DNA of 64,000 nucleotides from Leptodactylus fallax. Taxonomy: Eukaryota > Chordata > Amphibia > Anura > Leptodactylidae. Location: contig CAMRHE010001092.1 of NCBI GenBank assembly GCA_947044405.1, positions 124,001-188,000 on the forward strand, in the 5' to 3' direction. Both the position numbers and the translations under genes were made by a program. Under the pieces are notes generated by a model. The model was not told where the DNA came from. It ran no database searches and saw only the letters and a list, made by a program, of their open reading frames with translations. Positions 10,440-23,572 of the stretch are shown piece after piece (position 1 is the stretch's first letter; the number at the start of each line of letters is the position of its first letter).

Positions 10440-13400
10440 AGAGAGATAGGAAGAGGAGGAGGAGAGAGGGGAAGGTGTAGGGGAGTCATCTGTATAATAC
10501 GCCATAGTAACAATGTGTCCTGTATATATTATACTGGAGGGACCGCTCATTATACTACATGTAAATCACTGCCAGGACTGGGGCATGTAATAAGAAGATT
10601 AGGGAGTAGAGAGAGATAGGAAGAGGAGGAGGAGAGAGGGGAACGTGTAGGGGAGTCTTCTGTTTAATACGCCATAGTAACAATGTGTCCTGTATATATT
10701 ATACTGGAGGGACCGCTCATTATACTACATGTAAACCACTGCCAGGACTGGGGCATGTAATAAGAAGATTAGGGAGTAGAGAGAGATAAGAAGAGGAGGA
10801 GGAGAGAGGGGAAGGTGTAGGGGAGTCATCTGTATAATACGCCATAGTAACAATGTGTCCTGTATATATTATACTGGAGGGACCGCTCATTATACTACAT
10901 GTAAATCACTGCCAGGACTGGGGCATGTAATAAGATAAGGGAGTAGAGAGAGATAGGAAGAGGAGGAGGAGAGAGGGGAAGGTGTAGGGGAGTCATCTGT
11001 ATAATACGCCATAGTAACAATGTGTCCTGTATATATTATACTGGAGGGACCGCTCATTATACTACATGTAAATCACTGCCAGGACTGGGGCATGTAATAA
11101 GATCAGGGAGTAGAGAGAGATAGGAAGAGGAGGAGGAGAGAGAGGGAAGGTGTAGGGGAGTCATCTGTATAATACACCATAGTAACAATGTGTCCTGTAT
11201 ATATTATACTGGAGGGACCGCTCATTATACTACATGTAAATCACTGCCAGGACTGGGGCATGTAATAAGATCATGGAGTAGAGAGAGATAGGAAGAGGAG
11301 GAGGAGAGAGGGGAAGGTGTAGGCGAGTCATCTGTATAATACGCCATAGTAACAATGTGTCCTGTATATATTATACTGGAGGGACCGCTCATTATACTAC
11401 ATGTAAATCACTGCCAGGAGTGGGGCATGTAATAAGAAGATCAGGGAGTAGAGAGAGATAGGAAGAGGAGGAGGAGAGAGGGGAAGGTGTAGGCGAGTCA
11501 TCTGTATAATACGCCATAGTAACAATGTGTCCTGTATATATTATACTGGAGGGACCGCTCATTATACTACATGTAAATCACTGCCAGGACTGGGGCATGT
11601 AATAAGAAGATTAGGGAGTAGAGAGAGATAGGAAGAGGAGGAGGAGAGAGGGGAAGGTGTAGGGGAGTCATCTGTATAATACGCCATAGTAACAATGTGT
11701 CCTGTATATATTATACTGGAGGGACCGCTCATTATACTACATGTAAATCACTGCCAGGACTGGGGCATGTAATAAGATCAGGGAGTAGAAAGAGATAGGA
11801 AGAGGAGGAGGAGAGAGGGGAAGGTGTAGGGGAGTCATCTGTATAATACGCCATAGTAACAATGTGTCCTGTATATATTATACTGGAGGGACCGCTCATT
11901 ATACTACATGTAAATCACTGCCAGGACTGGGGCATGTAATAAGATCAGGGAGTAGAGAGAGATAGGAAGAGGAGAGGAGGAGAGAGGGGAAGGTGTAGGG
12001 GAGTCATCTGTATAATACGCCATAGTAACAATGTGTCCTGTATATATTATACTGGAGGGACCGCTCATTATACTACATGTAAATCACTGCCAGGACTGGG
12101 GCATGTAATAAGAAGATTAGGGAGTGGAGAGAGATAGGAAGAGGAGGAGGAGAGAGGGGAAGGTGTAGGCGAGTCATCTGTATAATACGCCATAGTAACA
12201 ATGTGTCCTGTATATATTATACTGGAGGGACCGCTCATTATACTACATGTAAATCACTGCCAGGACTGGGGCATGTAATAAGATCAGGGAGTAGAGAGAG
12301 ATAGGAAGAGGAGGAGGAGAGAGGGGAAGGTGTAGGGGAGTCATCTGTATAATACGCCATAGTAACAATGTGTCCTGTATATATTATACTGGAGGGACCG
12401 CTCATTATACTACATGTAAATCACTGCCAGGACTGGGGCATGTAATAAGATCAGGGAGTAGACAGAGATAGGAAGAGGAGGAGGAGAGAGGGGAAGGTGT
12501 AGGGGAGTCATCTGTATAATACGCCATAGTAACAATGTGTCCTGTATATATTATACTGGAGGGACCGCTCATTATACTACATGTAAATCACTGCCAGGAC
12601 TGGGGCATGTAATAAAAAGATTAGGGAGTAGAGAGAGATAGGAAGAGGAGGAGGAGAGAGGGGAAGGTGTAGGCGAGTCATCTGTATAATACGCCATAGT
12701 AACAATGTGTCCTGTATATATTATACTGGAGGGACCGCTCATTATACTACACGTAAATCACTGCCAGGACTGGGGCATGTAATAAGATCAGGGAGTAGAG
12801 AGATATAGGAAGAGGAGGAGGAGAGAGGGGAAGGTGTAGGGGAGTCATCTGTATAATACGCCATAGTAACAATGTGTCCTGTATATATTATACTGGAGGG
12901 ACCGCTCATTATACTACATGTAAAACACTGCCAGGACTGGGGCATGTAATAGAAGATCAGGGAGTAGAGAGAGATAGGAAGAGGAGGAGGAGAGAGGGGA
13001 AGGTGTAGGGGAGTCATCTGTATAATACGCCATAGTAACAATGTGTCCTGTATATATTATACTGGAGGGACCGCTCATTATACTACATGTAAATCACTGC
13101 CAGGACTGGGGCATGTAATAAGATCAGGGAGTAGAGAGAGATAGGAAGAGGAGGAGGAGAGAGGGGAAGGTGTAGGGGAGTCATCTGTTTAATACGCCAT
13201 AGTAACAATGTGTCCTGTATATATTATACTGGAGGGACCGCTCATTATACTACATGTAAATCACTGCCAGGACTGGGGCATGTAATAAGAAGATTAGGGA
13301 GTAGAGAGAGATAGGAAGAGGAGGAGGAGAGAGGGGAAGGTGTAGGCGAGTCATCTGTATAATACGCCATAGTAACAATGTGTCCTGTATATATTATACT

Positions 13401-16400
13401 GGAGGGACCGCTCATTATACTACATGTAAATCACTGCCAGGACTGGGGCATGTAATAAGAAGATCAGGGAGTAGAGAGAGATAGGAAGAGGAGGAGGAGA
13501 GAGGGGAAGGTGTAGGCGAGTCATCTGTATAATACGCCATAGTAACAATGTGTCCTGTATATATTATACTGGAGGGACCGCTCATTATACTACATGTAAA
13601 TCACTGCCAGGACTGGGGCATGTAATAAGATCAGGGAGTAGAGAGAGATAGGAAGAGGAGAAGGAGAGAGGGGAAGGTGTAGGGGAGTCATCTGTATAAT
13701 ACGCCATAGTAACAATGTGTCCTGTATATATTATACTGGAGGGACCGCTCATTATACTACATGTAAATCACTGCCAGGACTGGGGCATGTAATAAGAACA
13801 TTAGGGAGTAGACAGAGATAGGAAGAGGAGGAGGAGAGAGGGGAAGGTGTAGGGGAGTCATCTGTATAATACGCCATAGTAACAATGTGTCCTGTATATA
13901 TTATACTGGAGGGACCGCTCATTATACTACATGTAAATCACTGCCAGGACTGGGGCATGTAATAAGATCAGGGAGTAGAGAGAGATAGGAAGAGGAGGAG
14001 GAGAGAGGGGAAGGTGTAGGGGAGTCATCTGTATAATACGCCATAGTAACAATGTGTCCTGTATATATTATACTGGAGGGACCGCTCATTATACTACATG
14101 TAAATCACTGCCAGGACTGGGGCATGTAATAAGATCATGGAGTAGAGAGAGATAGGAAGAGGAGGAGGAGAGAGGGGAAGGTGTAGGGGAGTCATCTGTA
14201 TAATACGCCATAGTAACAATGTGTCCTGTATATATTATACTGGAGGGACCGCTCATTATACTACATGTAAATCACTGCCAGGAGTGGGGCATGTAATAAG
14301 AAGATTAGAGAGTAGAGAGAGATAGGAAGAGGAGGAGGAGAGAGAGGAAGGTGTAGGGGAGTCATCTGTATAATACGCCATAGTAACAATGTGTCCTGTA
14401 TATATTATACTGGAGGGACCGCTCATTATACTACATGTAAATCACTGCCAGGACTGGGGCATGTAATAAGAAGATTAGGGAGTAGAGAGAGATAGGAAGA
14501 GGAGGAGGAGAGAGGGGAAGGTGTAGGGGAGTCATCTGTATAATACGCCATAGTAACAATGTGTCCTGTATATATTATACTGGAGGGACCGCTCATTATA
14601 CTACATGTAAATCACTGCCAGGACTGGGGCATGTAATAAGATCAGGGAGTAGAGAGAGAGATAGGAAGAGGAGGAGGAGAGAGGGGAAGGTGTAGGGGAG
14701 TCATCTGTATAATACGCCATAGTAACAATGTGTCCTGTATATATTATACTGGAGGGACCGCCCATTATACTACATCTAAATCACTGCCAGGACTGGGGCA
14801 TGTAATAAGATCAGGGAGTAGAAAGAGATAGGAAGAGGAGAAGGAGAGAGGGGAAGGTGTAGGGGAGTCATCTGTATAATACGCCATAGTAACAATGTGT
14901 CCTGTATATATTATACTGGAGGGACCGCTCATTATACTACATGTAAAACACTGCCAGGACTGGGGCATGTAATAAGAAGATTAGGGAGTAGAGAGAGATA
15001 GGAAGAGGAGGAGGAGAGAGGGGAAGGTGTAGGCGAGTCATCTGTATAATACGCCATAGTAACAATGTGTCCTGTATATATTATACTGGAGGGACCGCTC
15101 ATTATACTACATGTAAATCACTGCCAGGACTGGGGCATGTAATAAGATCAGGGAGTAGAAAGAGATAGGAAGAGGAGAAGGAGAGAGGGGAAGGTGTAGG
15201 GGAGTCATCTGTATAATACGCCATAGTAACAATGTGTCCTGTATATATTATACTGGAGGGACCGCTCATTATACTACATGTAAATCACTGCCAGGACTGG
15301 GGCATGTAATAAGAACATTAGGGAGTAGACAGAGATAGGAAGAGGAGGAGGAGAGAGGGGGAAGGTGTAGGCGAGTCATCTGTATAATACGCCATAGTAA
15401 CAATGTGTCCTGTATATATTATACTGGAGGGACCGCTCATTATACTACATGTAAATAACTGCCAGGACTGGGGCATGTAATAAAAAGATTAGGGAGTAGA
15501 GAGAGATAGGAAGAGGAGGAGGAGAGAGGGGAAGGTGTAGGCGAGTCATCTGTATAATACGCCATAGTAACAATGTGTCCTGTATATATTATACTGGAGG
15601 GACCGCTCATTATACTACACGTAAATCACTGCCAGGACTGGGGCATGTAATAAGATCAGGGAGTAGAGAGAGATAGGAAGAGGAGGAGGAGAGAGGGGAA
15701 GGTGTAGGGGAGTCATCTGTATAATACGCCATAGTAACAATGTGTCCTGTATATATTATACTGGAGGGACCGCTCATTATACTACATGTAAATCACTGCC
15801 AGGACTGGGGCATGTAATAAGAAGATTAGGGAGTAGAGAGAGATAGGAAGAGGAGGAGGAGAGAGGGGAAGGTGTAGGGGAGTCATCTGTATAATACGCC
15901 ATAGTAACAATGTGTCCTGTATATATTATACTGGAGGGACCGCTCATTATACTACATGTAAATCACTGCCAGGACTGGGGCATGTAATAAGATCAGGGAG
16001 TAGAGAGAGATAGGAAGAGGAGGAGGAGAGAGGGGAAGGTGTAGGGGAGTCATCTGTTTAATACGCCATAGTAACAATGTGTCCTGTATATATTATACTG
16101 GAGGGACCGCTCATTATACTACATGTAAATCACTGCCAGGACTGGGGCATGTAATAAGAAGATTAGGGAGTAGAGAGAGATAGGAAGAGGAGGAGGAGAG
16201 AGGGGAAGGTGTAGGCGAGTCATCTGTATAATACGCCATAGTAACAATGTGTCCTGTATATATTATACTGGAGGGACCGCTCATTATACTACATGTAAAT
16301 CACTGCCAGGACTGGGGCATGTAATAAGAAGATTAGGGAGTGGAGAGAGATAGGAAGAGGAGGAGGAGAGAGGGGAAGGTGTAGGCGAGTCATCTGTATA

Positions 16401-17238
16401 ATACGCCATAGTAACAATGTGTCCTGTATATATTATACTGGAGGGACCGCTCATTATACTACATGTAAATCACTGCCAGGACTGGGGCATGTAATAAGAT
16501 CAGGGAGTAGAAAGAGATAGGAAGAGGAGAAGGAGAGAGGGGAAGGTGTAGGGGAGTCATCTGTATAATACGCCATAGTAACAATGTGTCCTGTATATAT
16601 TATACTGGAGGGACCGCTCATTATACTACATGTAAATCACTGCCAGGACTGGGGCATGTAATAAGAAGATTAGGGAGTAGACAGAGATAGGAAGAGGAGG
16701 AGGAGAGAGGGGAAGGTGTAGGCGAGTCATCTGTATAATACGCCATAGTAACAATGTGTCCTGTATATATTATACTGGAGGGACCGCTCATTATACTACA
16801 TGTAAATCACTGCCAGGACTGGGGCATGTAATAAGATCAGGGAGTAGAGAGATATAGGAAGAGGAGGAGGAGAGAGGGGAAGGTGTAGGGGAGTCATCTG
16901 TATAATACGCCATAGTAACAATGTGTCCTGTATATATTAAACTGGAGGGACCGCTCATTATACTACATGTAAAACACTGCCAGGACTGGGGCATGTAATA
17001 AGAAGATTAGGGAGTAGAGAGAGATACGAAGAGGAGGAGGGAGAGAGGGGAAGGTGTAGGGGAGTCATCTGTATAATACGCCATAGTAACAATGTGTCCT
17101 GTATATATTATACTGGAGGGACCGCTCATTATACTACATGTAAATCACTGCCAGGACTGGGGCATGTAATAAGATCAGGGAGTAGAGAGAGATAGGAAGA
17201 GGAGGAGGAGAGAGGGGAAGGTGTAGGGGAGTCATCTG

Positions 17239-18026
17239 TTTAATACGCCATAGTAACAATGTGTCCTGTATATATTATTCTGGAGGGACCGCTCATTATA
17301 CTACATGTAAATCACTGCCAGGACTGGGGCATGTAATAAGAAGATTAGGGAGTAGAGAGAGATAGGAAGAGGAGGAGGAGAGAGGGGAAGGTGTAGGCGA
17401 GTCATCTGTATAATACGCCATAGTAACAATGTGTCCTGTATATATTATACTGGAGGGACCGCTCATTATACTACATGTAAATCACTGCCAGGACTGGGGC
17501 ATGTAATAAGAAGATTAGGGAGTAGAGAGAGATAGGAAGAGGAGGAGGAGAGAGGGGAAGGTGTAGGCGAGTCATCTGTATAATACGCCATAGTAACAAT
17601 GTGTCCTGTATATATTATACTGGAGGGACCGCTCATTATACTACATGTAAATCACTGGCAGGACTGGGGCATGTAATAAGATCAGGGAGTAGAGAGAGAT
17701 AGGAAGAGGAGGAAGAGAGAGGGGAAGGTGTAGGGGAGTCATCTGTATAATACGCCATAGTAACAATGTGTCCTGTATATATTATACTGGAGGGACCGCT
17801 CATTATACTACATGTAAATCACTGCCAGGACTGGGGCATGTAATAAGATCAGGGAGTAGAGAGAGATAGGAAGAGGAGGAGGAGAGAGGGGAAGGTGTAG
17901 TGGAGTCATCTGTATAATACGCCATAGTAACAATGTGTCCTGTATATATTATACTGGAGGGACCGCTCATTATACTACATGTAAATCACTGCCAGGACTG
18001 GGGCATGTAATAAGATCAGGGAGTAC
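17239..18026. repeat. Higher-order block A, copy 2
   Basis: TTTAAT at 17239, TCTGG at 17279, the second G of ACTGGCAGG at 17658, GAGGAAGAGA at 17709 and the C of GTACAGAG at 18026 match copy 1 at offsets of 7588, 7588, 7588, 7588 and 7587. The one-base change fits a small indel between the last two markers. Sharing five rare markers in order is best explained by duplication of a multi-monomer block about 45 monomers away. Confidence 0.8.
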
Positions 18027-21000
18027 AGAGAGATAGGAAGAGGAGGAGGAGAGAGGGGAAGGTGTAGGGGAGTCATCTGTATAATACGCCATAGTAACAA
18101 TGTGTCCTGTATATATTATACTGGAGGGACCGCTCATTATACTACATGTAAATCACTGCCAGGACTGGGGCATGTAATAAGATCAGGGAGTAGAGAGAGA
18201 TAGGAAGAGGAGGAGGAGAGAGAGGGGAAGGTGTAGGGGAGTCATCTGTATAATACGCCATAGTAACAATGTGTCCTGTATATATTATACTGGAGGGACC
18301 GCTCATTATACTACATGTAAATCACTGCCAGGACTGGGGCATGTAATAAAAGATCAGGGAGTAGAGAGAGATAGGAAGAGGAGGAGGAGAGAGGGGAAGG
18401 TGTAGGGGAGTCATCTGTATAATACGCCATAGTAACAATGTGTCCTGTATATATTATACTGGAGGGACCGCTCATTATACTACATGTAAATCACTGCCAG
18501 GACTGGGGCATGTAATAAGATCATGGAGTAGAGAGAGATAGGAAGAGGAGGAGGAGAGAGGGGAAGGTGTAGGCGAGTCATCTGTATAATACGCCATAGT
18601 AACAATGTGTCCTGTATATATTATACTGGAGGGACCGCTCATTATACTACATGTAAATCACTGCCAGGAGTGGGGCGTGTAATAAAAGATTAGGGAGTAG
18701 AGAGAGATAGGAAGAGGAGGAGGAGAGAGGGGAAGGTGTAGGCGAGTCATCTGTATAATACGCCATAGTAACAATGTGTCCTGTATATATTATACTGGAG
18801 GGACCGCTCATTATACTACATGTAAATCACTGCCAGGACTGGGGCATGTAATAAGAAAATTAGGGAGTAGAGAGAGATAGGAAGAGGAGGAGGAGAGAGG
18901 GGAAGGTGTAGGGGAGTCATCTGTATAATACGCCATAGTAACAATGTGTCCTGTATATATTATACTGGAGGGACCGCTCATTATACTACATGTAAATCAC
19001 TGCCAGGACTGGGGCATGTAATAAGATCAGGGAGTAGAGAGAGATAGGAAGAGGAGGAGGAGAGAGGGGAAGGTGTAGGGGAGTCATCTGTATAATACGC
19101 CATAGTAACAATGTGTCCTGTATATATTATACTGGAGGGACCGCTCATTATACTACATGTAAATCACTGCCAGGACTGGGGCATGTAATAAGATCAGGGA
19201 GTAGAGAGAGATAGGAAGAGGAGGAGGAGAGAGGGGAAGGTGTAGGGGAGTCATCTGTATAATACGCCATAGTAACAATGTGTCCTGTATATATTATACT
19301 GGAGGGACCGCTCATTATACTACATGTAAATCACTGCCAGGACTGGGGCATGTAATAAGATCAGGGAGTAGAGAGAGATAGGAAGAGGAGGAGGAGAGAG
19401 GGGAAGGTGTAGGGGAGTCATCTGTATAATACGCCATAGTAACAATGTGTCCTGTATATATTATACTGGAGGGACCGCTCATTATACTACATGTAAATCA
19501 CTGCCAGGACTGGGGCATGTAATAGAAGATCAGGGAGTAGAGAGAGATAGGAAGAGGAGGAGGAGAGAGGGGAAGGTGTAGGGGAGTCATCTGTATAATA
19601 CGCCATAGTAACAATGTGTCCTGTATATATTATACTGGAGGGACCGCTCATTATACTACATGTAAATCACTGCCAGGACTGGGGCATGTAATAAGATCAG
19701 GGAGTAGAGAGAGATAGGAAGAGGAGGAGGAGAGAGGGGGAAGGTGTAGGGGAGTCATCTGTTTAATACGCCATAGTAACAATGTGTCCTGTATATATTA
19801 TACTGGAGGGACCGCTCATTATACTACATGTAAATCACTGCCAGGACTGGGGCATGTAATAAGATCAGGGAGTAGAGAGAGATAGGAAGAGGAGGAGGAG
19901 AGAGGGGAAGGTGTAGGCGAGTCATCTGTATAATACGCCATAGTAACAATGTGTCCTGTATATATTATACTGGAGGGACCGCTCATTATACTACATGTAA
20001 ATCACTGCCAGGACTGGGGCATGTAATAAGAAGATTAGGGAGTAGAGAGAGATAGAAAGAGGAGGAGGAGAGAGGGGAAGGTGTAGGCGAGTCATCTGTA
20101 TAATACGCCATAGTAACAATGTGTCCTGTATATATTATACTGGAGGGACCGCTCATTATACTACATGTAAATCACTGCCAGGACTGGGGCATGTAATAAG
20201 AAGATTAGGGAGTAGAGAGAGATAGGAAGAGGAGGAGGAGAGAGGGGAAGGTGTAGGCGAGTCATCTGTATAATACGCCATAGTAACAATGTGTCCTGTA
20301 TATATTATACTGGAGGGACCGCTCATTATACTACATGTAAATCACTGCCAGGACTGGGGCATGTAATAAGATCAGGGAGTAGAGAGAGATAGGAAGAGGA
20401 GGAAGAGAGAGGGGAAGGTGTAGGGGAGTCATCTGTATAATACGCCATAGTAACAATGTGTCCTGTATATATTATACTGGAGGGACCGCTCATTATACTA
20501 CATGTAAATCACTGCCAGGACTGGGGCATGTAATAAGATCAGGGAGTAGAGAGAGATAGGAAGAGGAGGAGGAGAGAGGGGAAGGTGTAGGGGAGTCATC
20601 TGTATAATACGCCATAGTAACAATGTGTCCTGTATATATTATACTGGAGGGACCGCTCATTATACTACATGTAAATCACTGCCAGGACTGGGGCATGTAA
20701 TAAGATCAGGGAGTAGAGAGAGATAGGAAGAGGAGGAGGAGAGAGGGGAAGGTGTAGGGGAGTCATCTGTATAATACGCCATAGTAACAATGTGTCCTGT
20801 ATATATTATACTGGAGGGACCGCTCATTATACTACATGTAAATCACTGCCAGGACTGGGGCATGTAATAAGATCAGGGAGTAGAGAGAGATAGGAAGAGG
20901 AGGAGGAGAGAGGGGAAGGTGTAGGGGAGTCATCTGTTTAATACGCCATAGTAACAATGTGTCCTGTATATATTATACTGGAGGGACCGCTCATTATACT

Positions 21001-22784
21001 ACATGTAAACCACTGCCAGGACTGGGGCATGTAATAAGAAGATTAGGGAGTAGAGAGAGATAGGAAGAGGAGGAGGAGAGAGGGGAAGGTGTAGGCGAGT
21101 CATCTGTATAATACGCCATAGTAACAATGTGTCCTGTATATATTATACTGGAGGGACCGCTCATTATACTACATGTAAATCACTGCCAGGACTGGGGCAT
21201 GTAATAAAAAGATCAGGGAGTAGAGAGAGATAGGAAGAGGAGGAGGAGAGAGGGGAAGGTGTAGGGGAGTCATCTGTATAATACGCCATAGTAACAATGT
21301 GTCCTGTATATATTATACTGTAGGGACCGCTCATTATACTACATGTAAATCACTGCCAGGACTGGGGCATGTAATAAGATTAGGGAGTAGAGAGAGATAG
21401 GAAGAGGAGGAGGAGAGAGGGGAAGGTGTAGGGGAGTCATCTGTATAATACGCCATAGTAACAATGTGTCCTGTATATATTATACTGGAGGGACCGCTCA
21501 TTATACTACATGTAAATCACTGCCAGGACTGGGGCATGTAATAAGAAGATTAGGGAGTAGAGAGAGATAGGAAGAGGAGGAGGAGAGAGGGGAAGGTGTA
21601 GGCGAGTCATCTGTATAATACGCCATAGTAACAATGTGTCCTGTATATATTATACTGGAGGGACCGCTCATTATACTACATGTAAATCACTGCCAGGACT
21701 GGGGCATGTAATAAGATCAGGGAGTAGAGAGAGATAGGAAGAGGAGGAGGAGAGAGGGGAAGGTGTAGGGGAGTCATCTGTATAATACGCCATAGTAACA
21801 ATGTGTCCTGTATATATTATACTGGAGGGACCGCTCATTATACTACATGTAAATCACTGCCAGGACTGGGGCATGTAATAAGATCAGGGAGTAGAGAGAG
21901 ATAGGAAGAGGAGGAGGAGAGAGGGGAAGGTGTAGGGGAGTCATCTGTATAATACGCCATAGTAACAATGTGTCCTGTATATATTATACTGGAGGGACCG
22001 CTCATTATACTACATGTAAATCACTGCCAGGACTGGGGCATGTAATAAGATCAGGGAGTAGAGACAGATAGGAAGAGGAGGAGGAGAGAGGGGAAGGTGT
22101 AGGGGAGTCATCTGTATAATACGCCATAGTAACAATGTGTCCTGTATATATTATACTGGAGGGACCGCTCATTATACTACATGTAAATCACTGCCAGGAC
22201 TGGGGCATGTAATAAGAAATCAGGGAGTAGAGAGAGATAGGAAGAGGAGGAGGAGAGAGGGGAAGGTGTAGGGGAGTCATCTGTATAATACGCCATAGTA
22301 ACAATGTGTCCTGTATATATTATACTGGAGGGACCGCTCATTATACTACATGTAAATCACTGCCAGGACTGGGGCATGTAATAAGATCAGGGAGTAGAGA
22401 GAGATAGGAAGAGGAGGAGGAGAGAGGGGAAGGTGTAGGGGAGTCATCTGTATAATACGCCATAGTAACAATGTGTCCTGTATATATTATACTGGAGGGA
22501 CCGCTCATTATACTACATGTAAATCACTGCCAGGACTGGGGCATGTAATAAGATCAGGGAGTAGAGAGAGATAGGAAGAGGAGGAGGAGAGAGGGGAAGG
22601 TGTAGGGGAGTCATCTGTATAATACGCCATAGTAACAATGTGTCCTGTATATATTATACTGGAGGGACCGCTCATTATACTACATGTAAATCACTGCCAG
22701 GACTGGGGCATGTAATAAGATCAGGGAGTAGAGAGAGATAGGAAGAGGAGGAGGAGAGAGGGGAAGGTGTAGGGGAGTCATCTG

Positions 22785-23572
22785 TTTAATACGCCATAGT
22801 AACAATGTGTCCTGTATATATTATACTGGAGGGACCGCTCATTATACTACATGTAAATCACTGCCAGGACTGGGGCATGTAATAAGAAGATTAGGGAGTA
22901 GAGAGAGATAGGAAGAGGAGGAGGAGAGAGGGGAAGGTGTAGGCGAGTCATCTGTATAATACGCCATAGTAACAATGTGTCCTGTATATATTATACTGGA
23001 GGGACCGCTCATTATACTACATGTAAATCACTGCCAGGACTGGGGCATGTAATAAGAAGATTAGGGAGTAGAGAGAGATAGGAAGAGGAGGAGGAGAGAG
23101 GGGAAGGTGTAGGCGAGTCATCTGTATAATACGCCATAGTAACAATGTGTCCTGTATATATTATACTGGAGGGACCGCTCATTATACTACATGTAAATCA
23201 CTGCCAGGACTGGGGCATGTAATAAGATCAGGGAGTAGAGAGAGATAGGAAGAGGAGGAAGAGAGAGGGGAAGGTGTAGGGGAGTCATCTGTATAATACG
23301 CCATAGTAACAATGTGTCCTGTATATATTATACTGGAGGGACCGCTCATTATACTACATGTAAATCACTGCCAGGACTGGGGCATGTAATAAGATCAGGG
23401 AGTAGAGAGAGATAGGAAGAGGAGGAGGAGAGAGGGGAAGGTGTAGGGGAGTCATCTGTATAATACGCCATAGTAACAATGTGTCCTGTATATATTATAC
23501 TGGAGGGACCGCTCATTATACTACATGTAAATCACTGCCAGGACTGGGGCATGTAATAAGATCAGGGAGTAC
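22785..23572. repeat. Higher-order block A, copy 3
   Basis: TTTAAT at 22785, GAGGAAGAGA at 23255 and the C of GTACAGAG at 23572 all lie 5546 bp (about 33 monomers) to the right of the same markers in copy 2. The TCTGG and ACTGGCAGG variants are absent, so copies 1 and 2 are closer relatives of each other. A related but longer block starts at 19762 and has GAGGAAGAGA at 20399. Confidence 0.7.

Noticed and set aside
12742..13041. 99-codon minus-strand frame in the satellite
   Set aside because: It spans two adjacent monomers joined by a small indel at AATAGAAGATC. The peptide is the repeat read in two successive frames, not a distinct protein.
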